Of a stretch of 35,219 bases of DNA, positions 32,225-35,219 are shown one piece after another; the stretch's first letter is position 1; every line of letters begins with the position of its first letter. This DNA is from a virus: IMG/VR virus record IMGVR_UViG_3300008266_000222, positions 1 to 35,219 of that record, one strand, 5' to 3'. The notes under the pieces are model-generated. The model did no database searches, had not been told where the DNA came from, and saw only the letters and a list, made by a program, of their open reading frames with translations. Position numbers and translations under genes: made by a program.

Positions 32225-32489
32225 GTCAACGGTCGAAGATCACGTTCGCAATCTGCCTCGTCCGCGCATCGTTCAGACGGTGTTGCGGCGGGGCACGCGG
32301 AAGGAGTGCTCAGAACTGCTGGAGCAGATTGTGCATCTGCCGGAACACCAAAGCTCTGATCAAATCCGCGTTGTGCTCGAGATCATCATCGACCGCAAAC
32401 AAAAGGACTACACATCGAGAGAGATTCACAAGAATGAAAAAAGGCATACTCATCATCTCACTAGAGATGCCGGCGAGTCAGATCATTGA
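32202..32489 (+). CDS. Hypothetical protein, 95 aa, overlapping the helicase C-part
   Basis: I recognise no family. It begins inside the end of the exonuclease (23-bp overlap) and runs 56 bp into the start of the helicase C-part in another frame. Residues 1-70 are basic and helical (DHVRNLPRPRIVQTVLRRGT), which looks protein-like. The last 20 residues read out of frame over the helicase gene and are His/Arg-rich. It fills the only gap between exonuclease and helicase C-part. Its overlap could couple translation to that gene. Confidence 0.5.
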   Translation: MGWVLLRKSTVEDHVRNLPRPRIVQTVLRRGTRKECSELLEQIVHLPEHQSSDQIRVVLEIIIDRKQKDYTSREIHKNEKRHTHHLTRDAGESDH

Positions 32490-33024
32490 CCGGTTGGTGG
32501 CCAAGCTGGGGAACGTGCGGCTGCGCACCTTGGCAGAGGGAGTGAAGACACCTGTGGACATGACTGCTGTTGCTAGGGCAACACAGGTGATTGCCAGCTC
32601 CAAGCTGGTCATCCGGGACGACCTGCATGACATCGGGGCGATCGTGGCGACCGCTCGTGCCATGGCCAAATCCCCGGATGGGCTGGGCGTGTTGCTGGTG
32701 GACTACATCCAACTGGTAAGGTGTGACCTGGGGCGCGAATCCACTCGTGAGCGTGAGGTGGCAGAGGTCTCCCGTGCGCTGCGTTTAATCGGTCTGGAGT
32801 TGGGTTGTCTGGTAATCGGAATTACCCAACTCAATGAGCAGGGGAAGGCTCGGGAATCGCGTGCAATCCAGCAGGATGCCACCTGCATCATGGCGATTAA
32901 GATCCACGAAGAGGAAGGGAGCGAGATCCGTAAAATCTCGATTCCCTTCCAGCGGAATGGTCCGTGTGGAGTGGGAACGGAGCTTCGTTTCAACGGTAAA
33001 ACAGCATCTTTTGTGAACCCATGA
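32434..33024 (+). CDS. DnaB-type replicative helicase, C-terminal half
   Basis: The 196-aa product begins at MKKGILIISLEMPASQ, which is the beta strand and SLEM motif that follow Walker A in DnaB. It continues to Walker B (GVLLVDYIQL, residues 85-94), the Gln-containing sensor (ITQLNE, 130-135), QQDATCIMAIKI, and the FQRNGP arginine-finger or loop motif (172-177). No N-terminal domain or Walker A is present; these are on the 29674 gene. I chose ATG 32434 because the frame upstream reads the exonuclease and 95-aa genes out of frame. There is no clear Shine-Dalgarno sequence (GAGAG is too far). The stop overlaps the next start (ATGA). Confidence 0.87.
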   Translation: MKKGILIISLEMPASQIIDRLVAKLGNVRLRTLAEGVKTPVDMTAVARATQVIASSKLVIRDDLHDIGAIVATARAMAKSPDGLGVLLVDYIQLVRCDLGRESTREREVAEVSRALRLIGLELGCLVIGITQLNEQGKARESRAIQQDATCIMAIKIHEEEGSEIRKISIPFQRNGPCGVGTELRFNGKTASFVNP

Positions 33025-33119
33025 AGCGTTCAAACAAACACCCAGAGTGGGTCATCGTGTTTTCGTCAATCACGGCACTCATACTAGCAATAATTAACAT
33101 TCTAACTGACAATGACTAA
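33021..33119 (+). CDS. Membrane peptide, 32 aa
   Basis: The product begins MKRSNKHPEWV, then has one hydrophobic segment, IVFSSITALILAIINIL, and ends in TDND. The basic start, acidic end and single helix suggest a type II-like or N-in membrane peptide. It begins in ATGA overlap with the helicase C-part, and its end overlaps the next gene by eight bases, so it is embedded in the operon. Too short for normal ORF cut-offs. Function unknown. Confidence 0.55.
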   Translation: MKRSNKHPEWVIVFSSITALILAIINILTDND

Positions 33120-33330
33120 ACCAATACAAATCGCAGAGCTTAAGTCGGAGTTGATCCGGCACCGGCACTTCACAGAGATGGCAGCAAAAGCTGTCCAACA
33201 GCTCGCCACACGCCTCAGACAACGTCTGATTGACGATAGTCAAAGCATGCCGGGAGACCGGTCGGCATTGCTGGACGCTGATCTAGTGATGGCCGAAGCC
33301 TATAAACTCACAACCCTTAAAGACCATTAA
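33112..33330 (+). CDS. Hypothetical helical protein, 72 aa
   Basis: A small, mainly helical protein: KPIQIAELKSELIRHRHFTE, then EMAAKAVQQLATRLRQRLID, and a C-terminal helix ADLVMAEAYKLTTLKDH. I recognise no family. It overlaps the 32-aa membrane peptide at its start and precedes the next gene by one base (TAA A ATG). Confidence 0.6.
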   Translation: MTKPIQIAELKSELIRHRHFTEMAAKAVQQLATRLRQRLIDDSQSMPGDRSALLDADLVMAEAYKLTTLKDH

Positions 33331-33331
33331 A

Positions 33332-33697
33332 ATGACTAACGCACAGAAGGATCGCCTCGCTTACAGAATTAAAGTTGCTCAAGAGTTGGGTGTACTTCTC
33401 GACCCGCCCTTAAGTTTTCGGGCTGCCCGGTTTGCCTCGATGCATAGCAGCCGCGATGAACTGGTGCATTGGCTTCTCCGGCCCAGTACGGTTAACACGC
33501 GAGGGTTTGGCCGGAAAACCTACACGGAGCTGTGTATGGCTTTCGGGCTCGCGATCCCAGCAAAAGCGCCTCGGACGATTGGGCGCAAGCTCGCGGAAGC
33601 ACAGAAGCGCATCGCGGAACTTGAACAAGAGATTGTCTTATTAAAGGGTCAGGCTGCTGAGATTGAGCGGCTGAAGCGCGAATTAAACACGAATTAA
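33332..33697 (+). CDS. Putative RNAP alpha-CTD-like small protein, 121 aa
   Basis: Residues about 28-75 contain helices and a turn, RGFGRKTYTELCMAFGLAIP, that resemble the helix-hairpin-helix of the RNA polymerase alpha C-terminal domain (compare the alpha motif GxKSLxEIxxxLxxxGL). The preceding segment, ARFASMHSSRDELVHWLLRP, takes the place of the first helices. A C-terminal coiled coil follows at 85-121. The alpha-CTD binds DNA and regulators, so this protein could recruit or block host polymerase. That is inference from a short match; a SAM-like HhH domain with another role is an alternative. Confidence 0.5.
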   Translation: MTNAQKDRLAYRIKVAQELGVLLDPPLSFRAARFASMHSSRDELVHWLLRPSTVNTRGFGRKTYTELCMAFGLAIPAKAPRTIGRKLAEAQKRIAELEQEIVLLKGQAAEIERLKRELNTN

Positions 33698-33711
33698 ACA
33701 CGAATTGAACA
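33679..33711. repeat. Three tandem 11-bp repeats (CGAATTAAACA)
   Basis: CGAATTAAACA is repeated at 33679-33689 and 33690-33700, with CGAATTGAACA at 33701-33711. It spans the end of the alpha-CTD-like gene and lies just before the start at 33716. The period of one helical turn suggests a binding site; slippage is the alternative. Confidence 0.65.
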
Positions 33712-33715
33712 CGCA

Positions 33716-34159
33716 ATGAACGATAAACAAATCAACACTGCAATTGCGGAAGCGTGTGGGTGGACTGAAATTCAGGACAGCGGCGTTTGGCATCACCACA
33801 AGCTGTGGGGTTACCCGCCGTTGAAGCCGGGTCAAGGAGTTGGAAATACGTTTCACTATTTGCCTGATTACTGCAATGACCTTAACGCCATGCACGAGGC
33901 GGAGAAGGCCATTTTTCCGTATTACGGAACGGTTTACTCAAACAAGCTCGCCAGAGTGACTGGCGCTGAAATGTCAGATGACACCGATTATTTTTGCGCC
34001 ACAGCCCGCCAACGCGCAGAGGCATTTCTGCGGACGCTCGGGAAATGGAAGGAGGCAACTGACAAGGAATCCTTGACGGTTGAGAACGCAACCACCGAGC
34101 AATCCTCGGTAAATCATTTGCGTGACACCACGAAAATGATGAAGGAGGTGCAGAAGTGA
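33716..34159 (+). CDS. Phage_ABA_S-like (ABA sandwich domain) protein, 147 aa
   Basis: The sequence resembles the phage ABA sandwich family: an N-terminal IAEACGWTEIQDSGVWHHHK, then YLPDYCNDLNAMHEAEKA and a C-terminal helical segment ARQRAEAFLRTLGKWKEAT. Function unknown; these proteins are common accessory genes in phages. Its 3' end contains AAGGAGGTG, a strong ribosome-binding site for the GTG start at 34156. The start is preceded by the 11-bp repeats rather than by a Shine-Dalgarno site. Confidence 0.65.
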   Translation: MNDKQINTAIAEACGWTEIQDSGVWHHHKLWGYPPLKPGQGVGNTFHYLPDYCNDLNAMHEAEKAIFPYYGTVYSNKLARVTGAEMSDDTDYFCATARQRAEAFLRTLGKWKEATDKESLTVENATTEQSSVNHLRDTTKMMKEVQK

Positions 34160-34356
34160 CTTGGCGCGAGAAATACATGCGTGACCCAGAGCTAGCCGAC
34201 TCAATTATTAAGGCTCTTAGGACTGATCTGGCAGAAGCTGAAAAGCGCGTTGAGATGCTGACGTTTGCGCTTGAGCGCATCCGGGACATTGATTGGCTGC
34301 AATACAGCAACCGGATTGACGCAATTCAGCAAATTGCAAGGGAGGTTTTACAATGA
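34156..34356 (+). CDS. Hypothetical protein, 66 aa, sharing a C-terminal module with the next gene
   Basis: I use GTG 34156, six bases after AAGGAGGTG. The product is helical: ELADSIIKALRTDLAEAEKR and then ALERIRDIDWLQ, RIDAIQQIAREVLQ. The last about 32 residues match the end of the 34353 protein (ALKRIRDCDF, RMDAVRAIAREAL). The final codons carry AAGGGAGG, which serves as ribosome-binding site for the next gene. It overlaps that gene by ATGA. Function unknown. Confidence 0.6.
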   Translation: MTWREKYMRDPELADSIIKALRTDLAEAEKRVEMLTFALERIRDIDWLQYSNRIDAIQQIAREVLQ

Positions 34357-34637
34357 GCTTAAAAGAATGTCCATTTTGCGGGGAGACATCTACGTTATCA
34401 GTAAACAGCATTTCAAAATTTGACCATTCCGTAGAGTGCAGTCATTGCGGTGCTATTGGGCCAGAGGAGGACTCTGCGGAGTTTGCCGTCAAGGCTTGGA
34501 ACGAAGGAACACCAAGGCATCACCGAGTCCACAAATTGGAAGAAGCCCTTAAGCGCATCCGTGACTGCGACTTTATTATAACCCTGCCTGACCGCATGGA
34601 TGCGGTGCGGGCGATTGCAAGGGAGGCACTGCAATGA
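34353..34637 (+). CDS. Lar-like zinc-ribbon protein, 94 aa
   Basis: Residues 1-50 resemble Lar-family restriction-alleviation proteins: CPFCG, then VECSHCGAIGP, and the conserved AEFAVKAWNEG. Two CxxC pairs should bind zinc. The Rac prophage Lar protein modulates type I restriction-modification; anti-restriction activity here is inferred from the family. The C-terminal about 33 residues are a helical module shared with the preceding gene, not part of the Lar core. It has an AAGGGAGG ribosome-binding site, and its own end carries another one for the next gene. Confidence 0.75.
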   Translation: MSLKECPFCGETSTLSVNSISKFDHSVECSHCGAIGPEEDSAEFAVKAWNEGTPRHHRVHKLEEALKRIRDCDFIITLPDRMDAVRAIAREALQ

Positions 34638-34810
34638 ACGACACATTGCACCGCAGCAGTTTGGCCTACCAATCAGGGCCTCTTCTGAAGCTCCAGCGAC
34701 AAGCCGCAGAGATGCGGGCTCGCGGGGCCCTGTACGCTGACATGGTTAAACACTTTGGTGTCTCAAGAGAGACGCTCCGAAAATGGGTTAAGCGAGCGCA
34801 AAAACGATAA
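34634..34810 (+). CDS. HTH DNA-binding protein, 58 aa
   Basis: The product contains a clear HTH near its end: MRARGALYADMVKHFGVSRE, then TLRKWVKRAQKR. The basic tail could contact DNA. It might be a regulator, or a homeodomain-like protein related to terminase small subunits or transposases, but no larger domain is present. It begins in ATGA overlap with the Lar-like gene, using AAGGGAGG, and ends one T before the methyltransferase remnant (TAA T GTG). Confidence 0.65.
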   Translation: MNDTLHRSSLAYQSGPLLKLQRQAAEMRARGALYADMVKHFGVSRETLRKWVKRAQKR

Positions 34811-34811
34811 T

Positions 34812-34961
34812 GTGGATATTGCCCAAACAACTCATATCAGCCTTTGCAGCGGATACGGAGGCATTGACCTCGGACTCCGCATGCTTGGCAACGGAGTCGT
34901 GCCAGCAACTGGCGAAAGAGCATTTCAAATTCTAATTTCGGAATTGCAAAATCAAAATTGA
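34812..34961 (+). pseudogene. Remnant of a cytosine-C5 DNA methyltransferase (internally deleted)
   Basis: The 49-codon frame starts at GTG 34812. It reads HISLCSGYGGIDLGLRML, which is motif I (SAM-binding FxGxG-type loop) of a C5 methyltransferase. This is fused directly to GNGVVPATGERAFQILISEL, which is the C-terminal motif X of the same family. Everything between, including the catalytic PC motif (IV), ENV (VI) and target-recognition region, is missing. The segment RMLGNG may be the site of the join, since motif X is often preceded by a similar residue pattern. Without the catalytic Cys it cannot methylate DNA. It may be a relic or encode a small peptide with another role. Confidence 0.72.
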
Positions 34962-34977
34962 AAATCGAATTTTGAAA
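34930..34977. promoter_or_regulatory. AT-rich leader with inverted repeat before the HTH gene
   Basis: CAAAATT (34953-34959) and AATTTTG (34968-34974) form a 7-bp dyad with an 8-base centre, in very AT-rich DNA just before ATG 34978. It could be an operator for the HTH protein or an easily melted site. The reading frame of the remnant ends at 34961, within the dyad. Confidence 0.35.
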
Positions 34978-35219
34978 ATGAAAAAGCAAAACCCAAAACC
35001 AAAAAAGAAATATAAATCCGCTGAAAGCCGCGCCCGACAGTTATCCGGGCTGACGCATGTCAAGATCAGTGACCATGTGCATGGCTGCGATCACATCCAA
35101 AAGATCGACGGCAAGGGACTCTGGGCGAGTGTGAGCGAAGAGCAGCGTAAACGAATCTTGCAGCTCTATTGCGAGGGTAAAACGATCACGAGCATCGCTG
35201 AGACGATGGGCCTCTCAAA
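34978..35219 (+). CDS. HTH protein, partial at the right edge
   Basis: Eighty codons are visible. The first 25 residues are very basic (KKQNPKPKKKYKSAESRARQ), then HVKISDHVHGCDHIQKIDG. After SVSEEQRKRILQLYCEGKTI the sequence TSIAETMGLS forms a resolvase/HTH_23-like helix-turn-helix. The gene runs off the right edge. If the molecule is circular, it continues to 73 and gives a 104-aa protein. It could be a regulator or a small terminase-like DNA-binding protein. The AT-rich dyad lies just upstream. Confidence 0.65.
   Translation, partial: MKKQNPKPKKKYKSAESRARQLSGLTHVKISDHVHGCDHIQKIDGKGLWASVSEEQRKRILQLYCEGKTITSIAETMGLS

Noticed and set aside
31951-32433. Upstream extension of the helicase C-part in the same frame
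   Set aside because: The frame is open, but the translation before ATG 32434 is an out-of-frame reading of the exonuclease and 95-aa genes (Arg/Ser/Cys-rich), without helicase or intein features.
30361-32433. A split intein or a group I/II intron as the cause of the divided helicase
   Set aside because: No Cys/Ser intein start after the N-part, no His-Asn before the C-part, no GTGYG boundary, and no homing endonuclease gene. The interval is filled with ordinary phage genes. I cannot exclude an unusual intron without a covariance search.
1-35219. tRNA genes and CRISPR arrays
   Set aside because: I scanned for cloverleaf arms with a TTCRA-type loop and for regularly spaced direct repeats with unique spacers, and found none. 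The repeats present are too short or adjacent. A tRNAscan or CRISPR-finder run would be decisive.

Overview
The window reads as a nearly gap-free tailed double-stranded DNA phage genome, and quite possibly a complete one. No integrase, repressor, tRNA, CRISPR array or ordinary bacterial gene is visible. The head and packaging cassette (large terminase, a large portal, scaffold, an SU10-like major capsid protein), one adaptor-like protein, a gp12/gp10-like nozzle candidate and four large candidate internal virion proteins suggest a short-tailed (podovirus-like) particle. There is no sign of a long-tail cassette (tube, sheath, tape measure). The host cannot be named from sequence alone. The late genes almost all lack a Shine-Dalgarno sequence, which points to a host lineage where SD-independent initiation is common (Bacteroidota- or Verrucomicrobiota-like bacteria are possible, but this is inference).

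Layout. Positions 1-470 hold the apparent end of a gene that enters from the right edge, plus two small minus-strand genes, the only minus-strand genes in the window. Positions 471-1201 are non-coding and unusually structured: phased repeats, a terminator-like dyad, a purine-rich tract with five AGGGGAAC copies, a palindrome and hairpin, 80 bp of perfectly alternating purine and pyrimidine, and a long inverted repeat. This is a candidate origin or control region. One unknown gene (1202-1591) is followed by a second structured gap (1592-2087) just before terL, a common place for a packaging site or a leader RNA. Positions 2088-11253 encode terminase, portal, a possible zinc metallopeptidase, scaffold, capsid and adaptor. 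Positions 11255-15160 encode two tail fibres that share an N-terminal anchor, plus fibre-associated proteins. Positions 15153-16377 hold small basic proteins and a lysis cassette (two one-helix membrane proteins and an M15-type peptidase). Positions 16379-26823 hold a zinc-ribbon protein, a nozzle-like protein, a third fibre-like protein, the internal virion candidates and a small basic protein.

Positions 26918-35219 are the replication, recombination and accessory region: an OB-fold SSB-like protein, an excisionase-like HTH, a PD-(D/E)XK resolvase-like nuclease, a coiled-coil protein, a helicase-loader-like protein, a DnaB-type helicase, a dNMP kinase, a RecE-like exonuclease, a possible RNAP alpha-CTD-like protein, a Phage_ABA_S-like protein, a Lar-like zinc ribbon and a decayed cytosine methyltransferase.

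The most striking feature is that the DnaB-type helicase is divided. The N-terminal domain and Walker A are on one gene (29674-30360). Walker B, the sensor motif and the arginine-finger region are on another (32434-33024). Five genes lie between them, and no intein or recognised intron is present at either edge. If the two pieces are joined end to end, the canonical spacing of a normal helicase is restored. Other notable points are nine gene junctions of the form stop-T-start, a zincin motif where a prohead protease would be expected, and a methyltransferase remnant in which motif I is fused directly to motif X.
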